A stretch of 64,000 nt of DNA from Telmatospirillum sp. J64-1 (GCF_006980715.1 NZ_SBHN01000013.1:62001-126000), one strand, 5' to 3'. Numbered from the stretch's first letter, positions 8,180-18,673 are shown. The notes: generated by a model from the letters alone, not told the origin. Numbers and translations: made by a program.

Positions 8180-8297
8180 GGGAAGCCTCTCTCCGCAAGC
8201 GGCCGGGCCGCTGCTTTACCCCCTTTTCCCAATGCCCGTCATGCCAGGCGGTAACATATATGCCGCAGGGATGGTGTCTCCTGGCGAGGGGAGAAAG

Positions 8298-8738
8298 ATG
8301 AATTCTTACGCCAAGTTTGCCCTCATGCTCATCATAAATACGGCGGTCATGTTCGTCCTGACGATGGCCTTCGTGAATAGCTGGGATCACTTCCACCTTA
8401 ATATCAGCAACTTCTACATGGCGCTTCTCATGGTCGCGCCGATGGCGATCCTCATGCTTGTCCTCATGGGGGGAATGTTTCCGAACAAGGCGCTGAACAT
8501 GGCGCTGATCCTCGGCTTCGCCCTTCTGTTCGTGGCCGCCTTGTGGCTCGGGCGGGCGGAAGTCCTGGTGGGGGACGAGCAGTTTCTGAGGGCAATGATT
8601 CCTCATCACTCCCGCGCCATTCTGGTGTGCGAGCAGGCTGCGATCACCGATCCCGAGATCGTCCGGCTCTGCGGACAGATCATCGATTCCCAGCAGCGGG
8701 AAATCGATCAGATGCAGCAGATCCTGTCCCGCTATTGA
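8298..8738 (+). CDS. DUF305 family membrane protein
   Basis: A 146-residue inner-membrane protein with three predicted membrane helices (about 6-27, 41-60, 66-85) and a C-terminal DUF305 segment that starts with MIPHHSRAI (His103, His104) and continues through a helix ending EIDQMQQILSRY. DUF305 proteins are ferritin-like four-helix proteins, often linked to copper or other metal handling; the helical part here is short. I start at the ATG at 8298, preceded by GAGGGGAG, instead of the upstream in-frame ATG at 8232. It is monocistronic as far as can be seen. Confidence 0.8.
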   Translation: MNSYAKFALMLIINTAVMFVLTMAFVNSWDHFHLNISNFYMALLMVAPMAILMLVLMGGMFPNKALNMALILGFALLFVAALWLGRAEVLVGDEQFLRAMIPHHSRAILVCEQAAITDPEIVRLCGQIIDSQQREIDQMQQILSRY

Positions 8739-8971
8739 GGCGACGGGGCGGGCGCCATTTTTCCGCCTTTTCCTTCGCGCCGCGCCCTCGGCCATCGAAC
8801 TAGGCAGTGTTCTAGCCCTGAAGGCTAGTCCTTGCTTTTCCCCCCGTTCGGGGGGTGCCCCCCCTTGCGACTTGTCGTCATGCTCTTCGGTGCGCAGGAC
8901 CGCGTGCATGTCGGAAAGACAGCACGTCAGAATCCGAAAACGGGTCTGGTCCGCAAGGGAGTAAACGTCTG

Positions 8972-10515
8972 ATGAACGTGGGCAATCTGCTGGCCCGCGC
9001 CGGGACCTCTTGTGCCGATTTTCCGGCCGTGGCCCTGGGCAGCCAGCGCCTTCTGACCTATGGACAGTTGGCCCGCCGTGCCGGTGGCATCGCCGCCGCG
9101 CTGCGTGTGCGTCACGACTTGCGGCCCGGTGATCGGGTGGCGCTGGTGATGCGCAACAGCGTCCCTTATCTCGAAACCCTGTTCGCCATCTGGTATGCCG
9201 GACTGATCGCCGTGCCGGTCAATCCCCGGCTGCATGCCCGCGAGATCGGGCAGATCCTGGAAGATTGCGGCGCGCGCCTCTGCTTCGTCACCGACGACAC
9301 CGCCCAGACGGTCAACGACGCCATCGCCGGCCTGCTGCCCGCGCCCTGCATCATCCCCGTTTCCAGCCGTGACTATGCCGCCCTCTGCGCCGCCGAGCCG
9401 ATGGAACCGGTGGAATGTACGCCGCTGGACGGCGCCTGGCTGTTCTACACCAGCGGCACGACGGGGCGGTCCAAGGGCGCGCTGCTGAGCCATCGCAGCC
9501 TGATGGCCATGAGCTGCGCCTATTTCGTCGACGTCGACACGGTCGGGCCGCGCGATTCCATCCTGCATGCCGCGCCGCTGTCCCATGGTTCGGGCCTTTA
9601 CATCCTGCCCTATGTGGCGGCGGCGGCGACCCATGTGGTGCCGGAAAGCGGGAAATTCGATCCGGCCGAGATGTTCGACCTGATCGCCTCCCATCGTGGG
9701 GTCAGTTTCTTCGTCGCGCCCACGATGATCCACCGCCTGCTCGACAGCCCGCTGATGGGCTCGACCGATACCGGCAACCTGAAGACCATCATCGCCGGTG
9801 GCGCCCCCTCTATGCCGCCGATTCCCGCCGCCTGCTGGCGGCCTTGGGACCGAAGCTGGCGCAGATCTATGGTCAGGGCGAGGCGCCGATGTCGATCGCC
9901 GCCATGCCGAAATGGCGGCTGCTCGACGAGTCCCATCCGCGTTTCGAGCAGCGCCTGGCCTCGGTCGGCACGCCTTTCTGCAATGTCGAGGTGCGGGTGG
10001 TCGACGAGGCCGGGCTGCCCTTGCCCCCCGGAGAGGCGGGCGAGGTGGTGGTGCGCGGCGATGTGGTGATGGCCGGATACTGGAACAACCCCGCCGCCAC
10101 CGCCCAGGCCCTGCGTGACGGCTGGCTCTATACCGGCGATGTCGGCCTGTTCGACGAGGAGGGGTTCCTGACGCTCAAGGACCGCTCCAAGGACCTCATC
10201 ATTTCCGGCGGCAGCAACATCTATCCCCGCGAAGTCGAGGAAGTGCTGCTCCGTCATCCGGCGGTGGCGGAAGCCGCCGTGATCGGTCGCCCCGATCCGG
10301 AATGGGGCGAGGAAGTGGTCGCCTTCCTGGTGACCCGCGAAACGGTGACGCCCGAGGAACTCGATGCCCTATGCCTGGCGCAGATCGCCCGCTTCAAGCG
10401 GCCGAAGAGCTATCGCTTCGTCGAGGCGCTGCCGAAGAACAACTACGGCAAGGTCCTCAAGACCGCGCTGAGGAACATGCTTGAACAACCAGAAAATTTG
10501 GGAGGCTTTCAATGA
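8972..10515 (+). pseudogene. Acyl-CoA synthetase (AMP-forming) interrupted by a single-base frameshift
   Basis: The intact frame would give about 514 residues of an ANL-family acyl-CoA ligase, which activates a carboxylic acid to its acyl-CoA through an acyl-AMP. The AMP-binding motif FYTSGTTGRSKG is at 158-169. From the C run at 9804-9808 the similarity moves to another frame, where GQGEAPMS, YTGDVGLFDEEGFL, KDRSKDLIISGGSNIYPREVE and the catalytic Lys in PKNNYGKVLK all follow. One extra C at this run would restore it. The last bases overlap the next gene by ATGA, so it heads the importer operon. A sequencing error, a real mutation or slippage could explain it. Confidence 0.85.
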
Positions 10516-11729
10516 ATTTCCGTGCATTCCTTGGCATGGCGACAGCCCTGTCGCTGGTCACCGGTGCGGCCCAGGCGCTGGAACTGACCGACGGCAAGGT
10601 CAAGATCGGCGTTCTGACGGACCTGTCGGGCACCTATTCCGACCTGTCGGGGCGGGGCTCGGTCGAGGCCGCGCGCATGGCCGTCGAGGATTTCGGCGGC
10701 CAGATCGGCGGCATGCCGATCGAGGTCGTCTCGGCCGACCACCAGAACAAGGCCGACATTTCCTCCTCCATCGCCCGCAAATGGTATGATGCCGAACAGG
10801 TCGATGCCATTTTCGACCTGGTGACCTCGTCGGTCGGCTTGGCGGTGCAGGAAGTGGGCCGCGAGAGCAAGAAGATCGTCGTCAACAACGCCGCCGGTTC
10901 CACCGCCCTGACCGGCAAGAACTGCTCGCCCTATGGCGTCCACTATACCTACGACACCTATGCCCTGGCGGTCGGCACCGGCAGCGCCGTGGTGCAGCAG
11001 GGCGGCGATTCCTGGTTCTTCGTCACCGCCGACTATGCCTTCGGCCACGACCTGGAAAACACCACCAGCACCGTGGTCAAGCAGGCGGGCGGCGAAGTGA
11101 AGGGCGCGGTGCGCCATCCCTTCCCGAATTCCGACTTCTCTTCCTTCCTGCTTCAGGCCCAGGCCTCGGGCGCCAAGGTGATCGGCCTGGCCAATGCCGG
11201 TTCGGACACCATCAACGCCATCAAGCAGGCGCGTGAATTCGGCATCGTCCAGGGCGGCCAGAGCCTCGCCGGCCTGCTGCTGTTCATCAGCGACATCCAC
11301 TCGCTGGGCCTGGACACCGCCCAGGGCCTGCTGCTGACCACCGGCTTCTATTGGGACCGCACCGATGAAAGCCGCGAATGGGCCCAGCGTTTCGCCCAGC
11401 GCATGGGCGGCACCATGCCGACCATGGCCCATGCCGGCGTCTATTCCTCGGTCATGCATTACCTGAAGGCCATCGAGGCCGCCGGTACCGATAATTCCGA
11501 CAAGGTGATGGAGCAGATGCGTGCCACGCCCATCAACGACTTCTTCGCCGAGAACGGCGTGATCCGCGAAGACGGCCGCATGGTCCACGACATGTATCTG
11601 GCCCAGGTCAAGACGCCCGAGGAATCCCAGGGTCCCTGGGACTACTACAACATCCTGCGCACCATTCCCGGCGAGGAAGCCTATCGTCCGCTGTCCGAGG
11701 AATGCCCGCTGGTGAAGAAGGCGAGCTGA
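10512..11729 (+). CDS. Periplasmic substrate-binding protein of a branched-chain-type ABC importer
   Basis: A 405-residue LivK-type (Peripla_BP_6) protein. A signal peptide ends at about A22 (AQA, then LELTDG), followed by KVKIGVLTDLSGTYSDLSG, typical of this class. Its partners are the two ATPases and two permeases that follow. Members of this subgroup, when linked to an acyl-CoA synthetase, often bind aromatic or other organic acids instead of amino acids; that is inference from context. Start and upstream stop overlap as ATGA. The stretch to the next gene is 88 bases. Confidence 0.92.
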   Translation: MNFRAFLGMATALSLVTGAAQALELTDGKVKIGVLTDLSGTYSDLSGRGSVEAARMAVEDFGGQIGGMPIEVVSADHQNKADISSSIARKWYDAEQVDAIFDLVTSSVGLAVQEVGRESKKIVVNNAAGSTALTGKNCSPYGVHYTYDTYALAVGTGSAVVQQGGDSWFFVTADYAFGHDLENTTSTVVKQAGGEVKGAVRHPFPNSDFSSFLLQAQASGAKVIGLANAGSDTINAIKQAREFGIVQGGQSLAGLLLFISDIHSLGLDTAQGLLLTTGFYWDRTDESREWAQRFAQRMGGTMPTMAHAGVYSSVMHYLKAIEAAGTDNSDKVMEQMRATPINDFFAENGVIREDGRMVHDMYLAQVKTPEESQGPWDYYNILRTIPGEEAYRPLSEECPLVKKAS

Positions 11730-11817
11730 CCCTTCCGCGGAAAGGGGCGGGGGGCCGGGTCCTGCCGGTTTCCCGTCCCGCCGGAAGGCTTGGTTTCCTC
11801 CGACCATGGAGACGGGC

Positions 11818-12565
11818 ATGAGCACCGATTACGTTATTCAGACCGAAGGGCTGACCAAGGCTTTCAAGGGCTTCGTCGCCGTCAACGACGTGACCATGAA
11901 GGTGCGTCGCCACTCGATCCACGCCCTGATCGGCCCCAATGGCGCAGGCAAGACCACCTGCTTCAACCTCTTGACCAAGTTCCTGACGCCGACTCAGGGC
12001 AGGATCATCTATAACGGCCGCGACGTCACCCATGCCAAGCCCGCCGACCTGGCGCGCCAAGGCATGGTGCGTTCCTTTCAGATTTCCGCGGTCTTCCCCC
12101 ATCTGTCGGTGCTCGAGAATGTGCGGGTGGCCTTGCAGCGCAAGCTCGGCACCACCTTCCATTTCTGGCGTTCCGACAAGAGCCTGGACGTGCTCAACGA
12201 GCGCGCCCGCGAGCTGATTTCCGCCGTCGGCCTGGACGAATTCGTCGATGTGGCGGCGGGCGAGCTGTCCTATGGCCGCAAGCGCGCCTTGGAAATCGCC
12301 ACCACGCTGGCGCTGGACCCCGAGATGATGCTGCTCGACGAGCCCATGGCGGGCATGGGGCACGAGGATATCGACCGCATCTCGGACCTGATCAAGAAGG
12401 TCTCGGCCAACCGCACCATCCTGATGGTCGAACATCACATGTCGGTGGTCGCCAAGCTGTGCGACACCATCACCGTGCTCCAGCGCGGCGAGATCCTGGC
12501 CGAGGGCACCTACGAAGAGGTGTCCAGCAATCCCGAAGTCATCGAAGCCTATATGGGGACCGGCC

Positions 12566-12573
<8 letters not shown>
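11818..12573 (+). CDS. livG: ABC importer ATPase, LivG type
   Basis: A 251-residue ATPase of a hydrophobic amino acid-type importer. Walker A GPNGAGKT is at 39-46, the signature is the LivG form ELSYGRKRALEIA, Walker B is MMLLDEPMAGMG and the switch His lies in VEHHM. I take the ATG at 11818, with GGAG about six bases upstream; the ATG at 11806 is in frame but lacks a good site. It overlaps the partner livF by eight bases, indicating translational coupling. Confidence 0.93.
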
Positions 12574-13315
<742 letters not shown>

Positions 13316-13319
13316 CGCC

Positions 13320-14207
13320 ATGGCGGAACTTCTCGGCTTCCCGCCGCAGGTCCTGTTCGGCCAGCTGCTGCTGGGCCTGATCAACGGCGCTTTCTACGCC
13401 ATCCTGAGCCTCGGCCTGGCGCTGATCTTCGGCCTGCTCAACATCATCAACTTCGCCCATGGCGCGCAATACATGATGGGCGCCTTCTTCGCCTATCTGC
13501 TGCTCAACATCCTGGGCATCGGCTATTGGCCGGCGCTGATCCTCGCCCCGCTGCTGGTCGGCGTGACGGGCATCATCATCGAGCGGCTGTTCCTCTCGCG
13601 CCTCTATAAGCTGGACCATCTCTACGGCCTGCTGCTGACCTTCGGCCTGGCGCTGATCCTGGAAGGGGTGTTCCGCCACCTCTACGGCGTCTCGGGCCTG
13701 CCCTATGCTCAGCCCGCCGCCCTGCAGGGCGGCCAGAATCTGGGCTTCATGTATCTGCCCAATTACCGCGCCTGGGTTGTCGTGGCCTCGGTGGCGGTCT
13801 GCCTGGGCACCTGGCTGCTGATCGAGAAGACCAAGCTTGGCGCCTATCTGCGCGCGGCGACGGAAAACCCGACCCTGGTCCAGGCGTTCGGCATCAACGT
13901 GCCGGTGATGATCACCCTGACCTATGGCTTCGGCGTCGCCCTGGCCGGTTTCGCGGGCGTTCTGGCCGCGCCGATCTATTCGGTCAATCCGCTGATGGGC
14001 TCGAACCTGATCATCATCGTTTTCGCCGTCGTGGTCATCGGCGGCATGGGCTCGATCATGGGCGCGGTGCTGACCGGCTTCGGCCTCGGCATCATCGAGG
14101 GCCTGACCAAGGTCTTCTATCCCGAAGCCTCCTCCACCGTGATCTTCGTCATCATGGCCATCGTCCTGCTGATCAAACCGGCGGGCCTGTTCGGGAAGGC
14201 GCACTAA
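13320..14207 (+). CDS. livH: ABC importer permease, LivH type
   Basis: A 295-residue polytopic inner-membrane permease of the LivH class with about eight hydrophobic segments. The family hallmark GLLNIINFAHGAQYMMGAF lies near residues 37-55, and the C-terminal half has the conserved GGMGSIMGAVLTGFGLGIIEG. It pairs with LivM to form the translocation path. It starts four bases after livF and livM follows after one base. Confidence 0.94.
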   Translation: MAELLGFPPQVLFGQLLLGLINGAFYAILSLGLALIFGLLNIINFAHGAQYMMGAFFAYLLLNILGIGYWPALILAPLLVGVTGIIIERLFLSRLYKLDHLYGLLLTFGLALILEGVFRHLYGVSGLPYAQPAALQGGQNLGFMYLPNYRAWVVVASVAVCLGTWLLIEKTKLGAYLRAATENPTLVQAFGINVPVMITLTYGFGVALAGFAGVLAAPIYSVNPLMGSNLIIIVFAVVVIGGMGSIMGAVLTGFGLGIIEGLTKVFYPEASSTVIFVIMAIVLLIKPAGLFGKAH

Positions 14208-14208
14208 T

Positions 14209-15231
14209 ATGTCCCAGCTGAACCGCAACATCATCTACGGAATCCTGCTCGCCGGGCTTCTGGTGGCGCCGCTGCTCTTCTATCCGATCTTCCTGATGAA
14301 GGTGCTGTGCTTCGCGCTGTTCGCCTGCGCCTTCAACCTGCTGCTCGGCTTCACAGGCCTGCTGTCCTTCGGCCATGCCGCCTTCTTCGGCATGTCGGCC
14401 TATGTCACCGCCCATGCCGTCAAGGTCTGGGGCTTGCCGCCCGAGATCGGCATCCTGGCCGGGATGGTGGTGGGGGCTGGCTTGGGCTTGGTCGTCGGCC
14501 TCATCGCCATCCGCCGCCAGGGCATCTATTTCGCGATGATCACCCTGGCGCTGGCCCAGATGGTCTTCTTCTTCGCCCTCCAGGCGCCTTTTACCGGCGG
14601 CGAGGACGGCCTGCAGGCGGTGCCGCGCGGCCATCTCTTCGGCTTCATCAGCCTCGCCAACAACACGGCCATGTACTATTTCGTGCTGGCGGTCTTCCTG
14701 ATCGGCTTCCTGCTGATCTGGCGCGTGGTGCATTCGCCCTTCGGCCAGGTGCTGAAGGCCATCCGCGAGAACGAGCAGCGCGCCATTTCGCTGGGCTACA
14801 AGGTCGACCAGTACAAGCTGACCGCCTTCGTCATGTCGGCGGCCCTGTCCGGCCTGGCGGGATCGACCAAGTCGCTGGTCTTCCAGCTGGCCTCGCTGAC
14901 CGACGTGCATTGGCATATGTCGGGCGAGGTGGTGCTGATGACCCTGCTGGGCGGCATGGGCACCCTGTTCGGCCCCGTCGTCGGCGCCTTGCTGGTCGTG
15001 TCGATCCAGAACTACTTCGCCACCTTCGGCGCCTTCGTGACCATCATCCAGGGCGTCATCTTCGTCGCCTGTGTGCTGATGTTCCGCCGGGGCATCGTGG
15101 GCGAGTTCAACGCCTTCATCTCCCGCCGCCGCAACCAGAAGCGCGAAGCCGAGAAGGCGGTGCCGGGAGGGCATGCGGACAAGCCCGCCGGGCGCACGCC
15201 CCCCTCGGCCGGAGCGCCGGAGACGGCATAG
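14209..15231 (+). CDS. livM: ABC importer permease, LivM type
   Basis: A 340-residue polytopic membrane protein, the second permease. Hallmarks are LGFTGLLSFGHAAFFGMSAY in the first third, AIRENEQRAISLGY in the cytoplasmic coupling loop and LLGGMGTLFGPVVGALLV near the end. The last about 30 residues are a charged, Pro-rich cytoplasmic tail (RRRNQKREAEK and on). It is the last gene of the operon; a strong terminator follows at 15263-15290. Confidence 0.94.
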   Translation: MSQLNRNIIYGILLAGLLVAPLLFYPIFLMKVLCFALFACAFNLLLGFTGLLSFGHAAFFGMSAYVTAHAVKVWGLPPEIGILAGMVVGAGLGLVVGLIAIRRQGIYFAMITLALAQMVFFFALQAPFTGGEDGLQAVPRGHLFGFISLANNTAMYYFVLAVFLIGFLLIWRVVHSPFGQVLKAIRENEQRAISLGYKVDQYKLTAFVMSAALSGLAGSTKSLVFQLASLTDVHWHMSGEVVLMTLLGGMGTLFGPVVGALLVVSIQNYFATFGAFVTIIQGVIFVACVLMFRRGIVGEFNAFISRRRNQKREAEKAVPGGHADKPAGRTPPSAGAPETA

Positions 15232-15262
15232 GCGGATATCCTTCCCCAGGAGAAAAACCTTG

Positions 15263-15290
15263 AGGCGGTGCATGCACCGCCTTCTTTTTT
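15263..15290 (+). terminator. Rho-independent terminator of the importer operon
   Basis: A 20-bp perfect palindrome (15263-15282) centred on TGCATGCA, GC-rich at the base, followed by TCTTTTTT. Confidence 0.88.
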
Positions 15291-15523
15291 GGGCGCCGAC
15301 CCAAGCGGCGGGGCGGGCCTATCCTTCCGCATTCTCCTTCTTGGCGGCTGGCCCTTATGCCCTGCGGCAATCTGGCCTCCTGCCCCTTGCACTCGCGCGG
15401 TTCAGACGTAAAGTGTTGTTAATGAAAGGCTTATCTTGACGCAGGGGGGATGCTTGGGCAGACTTTCCAGGTCCGGGCGCCGATGCCGCCCGTTCATCAA
15501 GGCTTCTAGGAATTGATCGCGCC

Positions 15524-15817
15524 ATGACCAAGTCGGAGCTCATCGCCCGCATTGCGGAGCAGAACCCGCATCTCTACCAGCGCGATGTCGAGCGCATCGT
15601 CACCACCATCTTCGACGAGATCGCCGGAGCGCTGGCGCGGGGCGATCGTGTTGAATTGCGCGGCTTCGGGGCCTTTTCGGTCAAGCACCGCGACGCCCGC
15701 CAGGGACGCAACCCGCGCACCGGCGAGTCGGTGGAAGTGACGGAAAAGGCCATTCCCTTCTTCAAGACCGGCAAGCAGCTGCGCGAGCGGCTGAATACCG
15801 GCGGCGACGAGGAGTAG
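15524..15817 (+). CDS. ihfB: Integration host factor beta subunit
   Basis: A 97-residue HU/IHF-family DNA-bending protein. It forms IHF with the alpha subunit and bends DNA at many promoters, notably those of sigma-54. The N-terminus [19 protein letters not shown] and the arm [12 protein letters not shown] are the IhfB pattern, with [12 protein letters not shown] between. It starts a tight gene run: the LapA-like gene begins four bases after its stop. Confidence 0.92.
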   Translation: MTKSELIARIAEQNPHLYQRDVERIVTTIFDEIAGALARGDRVELRGFGAFSVKHRDARQGRNPRTGESVEVTEKAIPFFKTGKQLRERLNTGGDEE

Positions 15818-15821
15818 TTCA

Positions 15822-16223
15822 TTGCGTGTCCTGGCCTGGCTGATCGGACTACCCGTTGCCGTGATCGCCATCGTCTTCGCCGTTTCGAACCGGCAGACGA
15901 CGACGGTCGAGCTGTGGCCGCTACCCTTCACCTTCAGCCTGCCGCTCTTCCTGATCGTGCTGGTGCCGTTCATGGTGGGGCTGCTGGCGGGTGCCGTGAT
16001 CCTGTGGTTCAGCCAGGGCCGCCGCCGTTCCGCCGCGCGGGCCGACCGCCGCCGCCTGCGCGCCCTGGAACGCGAGAATGAACAACTGAAGGCCAAGGCC
16101 GCCACGCTGGTCGAGCCCGGACGTGACGCGGCGGGACGCGAAGTCATCGTCGCCCCGGCGTCCTCCACCCTGGAACATCCTTCGACCGAGGCGCCGCCCT
16201 CGTCGGCCCGTCCCCTGAACTGA
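15822..16223 (+). CDS. LapA-domain (DUF1049) inner-membrane protein
   Basis: A 133-residue protein with two hydrophobic helices (about 1-23 and 38-62) flanking VSNRQTTTVELWPLPF, as in LapA/YciS proteins, followed by an Arg-rich, probably coiled cytoplasmic segment with RALERENEQLKAKA and a disordered tail. E. coli LapA helps LapB control LPS synthesis through LpxC. The start is a TTG at 15822 with GGAG eight bases upstream; no ATG or GTG fits. The ihfB-lapA order is conserved in proteobacteria, though lapB is not here. Confidence 0.82.
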   Translation: MRVLAWLIGLPVAVIAIVFAVSNRQTTTVELWPLPFTFSLPLFLIVLVPFMVGLLAGAVILWFSQGRRRSAARADRRRLRALERENEQLKAKAATLVEPGRDAAGREVIVAPASSTLEHPSTEAPPSSARPLN

Positions 16224-16225
16224 CG

Positions 16226-17059
16226 ATGCAAGGCACCGAGGCGGGGCGCCGTTTCGACGCGGCCGCCCTGGACGGCTTGGCCGGGCAGCCCGCCTTCCTG
16301 GCGGCGCTGTCGGCCCGGCTGCAGGCCGCCCTGGCCGAGGGTCAGGACATGCCGGTGCGGCGCGTCCATGTGGAGGCCGGCCCCTCGGATCTGTGTACCC
16401 GGCAGGATCCTGTCGACCTCGAAGGGAGCGTCTTCGACGGCCCGGCTTTGGCGCGCCTGCGTGCTTGCGCCGTTTCCCTGCTGGGCGCTTCCTTCCTGGC
16501 CCGCCGCGAGGTGGCGCCGATCCTGGTGGTGGGGACGGGGGCACTGGCCACCGCCCTGGCCCGCGCCCATGCCCCGAATGCCTCCGGCGCGGAATTCCTG
16601 GTCTGGGGCCGCGATGAGGCCAAGGCCGCCGCCCTGGCGGCGGCGGTGGGCGGCAGGACGGTGTCCGATCTGGCCGCGGCCGTGGGACAAGCGGGACGTA
16701 TCCTGGTGGCGGCGGGGACGGCCGCGCCGTTGCTTCAGGGGACATGGCTGAAGGCCGGGACCTATGTCGAGCTTGCGGGGGCCAACCGGCCCGATCTGCG
16801 CAGCGCCGACGACCAGGCCATGCGGCGCGCGGCGCTGTTCGCCGATGCCCGTCAGGCGGGCCTGCGGCGTGCCGGGGATCTGGCCCAGACGCTGCGCAAG
16901 GGCGTTATCGCGCCCGATGCCCTGCGCGCCGACCTGGCCGATCTGGCGCGGGGGCGGCATCCGGGGCGGCAGGACGGCACCCAGATCACCTTCTTCCTTC
17001 CCGTCGGCACGGCCTTTGCCGACCATGTGGCCGCGCGAATGGTGATGGAATGGGCCTGA
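16226..17059 (+). CDS. Ornithine cyclodeaminase/mu-crystallin family protein, short
   Basis: A 277-residue protein with a Rossmann segment ILVVGTGALATALARAHA near 98-115, then LKAGTYVELAGANRPDLRS and, near the end, TQITFFLPVGTAFADHVAAR, which track the OCD/mu-crystallin family (NAD(P)-dependent imine or amino-acid dehydrogenases). It is shorter than the usual 310-340 residues, mainly at the N-terminus where substrate residues lie, so the reaction is uncertain. It begins two bases after the LapA-like gene; its neighbour pyrF gives no functional hint. Confidence 0.6.
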   Translation: MQGTEAGRRFDAAALDGLAGQPAFLAALSARLQAALAEGQDMPVRRVHVEAGPSDLCTRQDPVDLEGSVFDGPALARLRACAVSLLGASFLARREVAPILVVGTGALATALARAHAPNASGAEFLVWGRDEAKAAALAAAVGGRTVSDLAAAVGQAGRILVAAGTAAPLLQGTWLKAGTYVELAGANRPDLRSADDQAMRRAALFADARQAGLRRAGDLAQTLRKGVIAPDALRADLADLARGRHPGRQDGTQITFFLPVGTAFADHVAARMVMEWA

Positions 17060-17131
17060 CACGAACTTTCATTTACCCTTCCGCATAAAACCGCTGTAAC
17101 AAGAAGCTTTGACCACCGAAGCGATTACCCG

Positions 17132-17857
17132 ATGCATTCTCCCTCTTCCGCCTCTCCCGTCTTCTGCGCGCTGGATACGACCGATGTCAGCCAAGCTACA
17201 GGTTTGGCCCAGCGACTGGCGGGCAGCATCGGCGGCATCAAGCTTGGCTTGGAATTCTTCTGCGCCAACGGCCCGTCCGGGATCGAGGCGGTGGCCGAAA
17301 GCGGCCTGCCGCTTTTCCTCGACCTGAAATTCCACGACATTCCCAATACCGTGGCGGGCGCCATGCGTTCGGCCCTGCGGCTGCGCCCCTTCATGACCAC
17401 GCTGCATGCCTGCGGCGGTACCGAGATGATGCGCGCGGCCTGCGATGAAGCCGCCGAGGCCCAGGCCCGCCAGGGTGGTTCCCGCACCCTGGTCCTGGCC
17501 GTGACCGTGCTGACCAGCATGGACCAAGCGGGGCTGGACGGAACGGGCGTGACGGCGTCGGTCGCCGATCAGGTGCGCCGCCTCGCCGCCCTGGCCCAGG
17601 ACGCCGGTTGCGACGGCGTCATCTGTTCGCCGCGCGAGGCCGCCGATCTGCGCGCCCATTGCGGTCCCGATTTCAAGCTGGTGGTGCCCGGCATCCGTCC
17701 GTCCTGGGCCGCCGCCAACGATCAGAAGCGTATCATGACACCGGCGGAAGCCATGGCCGCGGGGGCCGACTACCTGGTCATCGGGCGTCCCATCACCGAG
17801 GCGTCCGATCCCGCCGTCGCGGCGCGGCGCATCGCCGAAGAACTGGCGGAGGGCTAG
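17132..17857 (+). CDS. pyrF: Orotidine 5'-phosphate decarboxylase
   Basis: Converts OMP to UMP, the last step of pyrimidine synthesis. The 241-residue TIM barrel has the catalytic Asp-Lys-Asp array in LDLKFHDIPNT (D64, K66, D69), an early substrate residue in CALD, and the phosphate loop at GADYLVIGRPIT. The N-terminal nine residues before FCALD are variable. It is followed after four bases by trpF, a common alphaproteobacterial pair. Confidence 0.95.
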   Translation: MHSPSSASPVFCALDTTDVSQATGLAQRLAGSIGGIKLGLEFFCANGPSGIEAVAESGLPLFLDLKFHDIPNTVAGAMRSALRLRPFMTTLHACGGTEMMRAACDEAAEAQARQGGSRTLVLAVTVLTSMDQAGLDGTGVTASVADQVRRLAALAQDAGCDGVICSPREAADLRAHCGPDFKLVVPGIRPSWAAANDQKRIMTPAEAMAAGADYLVIGRPITEASDPAVAARRIAEELAEG

Positions 17858-17861
17858 AGAC

Positions 17862-18518
17862 GTGGCTGTCGACGTCAAGATTTGCGGCATTACCAGCGAA
17901 GAGGCCATGGCGGCGGCTTATGAAAGCGGTGCGTCCTTCATCGGCATGGTCTTCTATCCACCCTCGCCGCGTTCGGTGACGGTCGAGCGGGCTCAGGAAT
18001 TGCTGAGCCTGCTGCCGCCCGAGCTGGAGCCGGAGGAACTGGCCCGAGTCGGCCTGTTCGTCGATCCCGAGGACAGCCTGCTCGATTCGGTGATGAATTA
18101 CGTGCGGCTGGATATCCTGCAATTGCACGGCAAGGAAACACCGGAACGGGTGGAAGCGCTGCGCCAGGAATACGGCCTGCCGGTGATGAAGTCGCTGTCC
18201 ATCGGCAGTGCCGAGGACCTGGCGCGGGTGGATGAATGGCTGGACGTGGCCGATTGGCTGCTGTTCGACGCCAAGCCGCCGAAAGGTGCGACCCTGCCCG
18301 GCGGCAATGCCGCCAGCTTCGACTGGTCGCTGTTGCAGGGCAAGTCCTGGCCGCTGCCCTGGATGCTGGCCGGGGGGCTGAATGTCGGCAATCTGGAACA
18401 GGCCGTGCGCCAGAGCGGCGCGCGGATCGTCGATGTTTCCTCGGGCGTCGAGGATGCGCCGGGGGTGAAGAGCCCCGAGAAGATCAAGGCTTTCCTGGAT
18501 CTGGCGCTGAGTTTGTAA
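17862..18518 (+). CDS. trpF: Phosphoribosylanthranilate isomerase
   Basis: Catalyses the Amadori rearrangement of PRA to CdRP in tryptophan synthesis. The 218-residue barrel starts AVDVKICGIT with the general base Cys8; LDILQLHGKETPE, LLFDAKPPKG and VDVSSGVEDAPGVKS complete the family pattern. It uses a GTG start. trpB and trpA would normally follow, but here addA comes next and trpBA lie 8-10 kb away on the other strand, a sign of rearrangement. Confidence 0.95.
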   Translation: MAVDVKICGITSEEAMAAAYESGASFIGMVFYPPSPRSVTVERAQELLSLLPPELEPEELARVGLFVDPEDSLLDSVMNYVRLDILQLHGKETPERVEALRQEYGLPVMKSLSIGSAEDLARVDEWLDVADWLLFDAKPPKGATLPGGNAASFDWSLLQGKSWPLPWMLAGGLNVGNLEQAVRQSGARIVDVSSGVEDAPGVKSPEKIKAFLDLALSL

Positions 18519-18537
18519 TAGAGGGATGGCCCGCCTC

Positions 18538-18628
18538 GCCCTTCGAGACGACCGCTGCGCGGTCTCCTCAGGGTGAGGCTATTTCCCCCTCATCCTGAGG
18601 AGGCCCGCAGGGCCGTCTCGAAGGATGC
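18538..18628. repeat. Dispersed double-hairpin repeat, family A, copy 1
   Basis: Starts CCCTTCGAGACGACCGCTGC and ends GGGCCGTCTCGAAGGATGC, so the two outer arms are inverted copies; each half has its own small stem. It fills the gap between trpF and addA, at one edge of the proposed inversion. Confidence 0.8.
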
Positions 18629-18673
18629 AAAACCACCGGGTGTTGGGGCCCCGGATTTCATTGAAGGGTGTCC

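Noticed and set aside
8840-8855. C6/G6 hairpin before the acyl-CoA synthetase gene
   Set aside because: No U-tract and homopolymeric arms; too weak to call a terminator.
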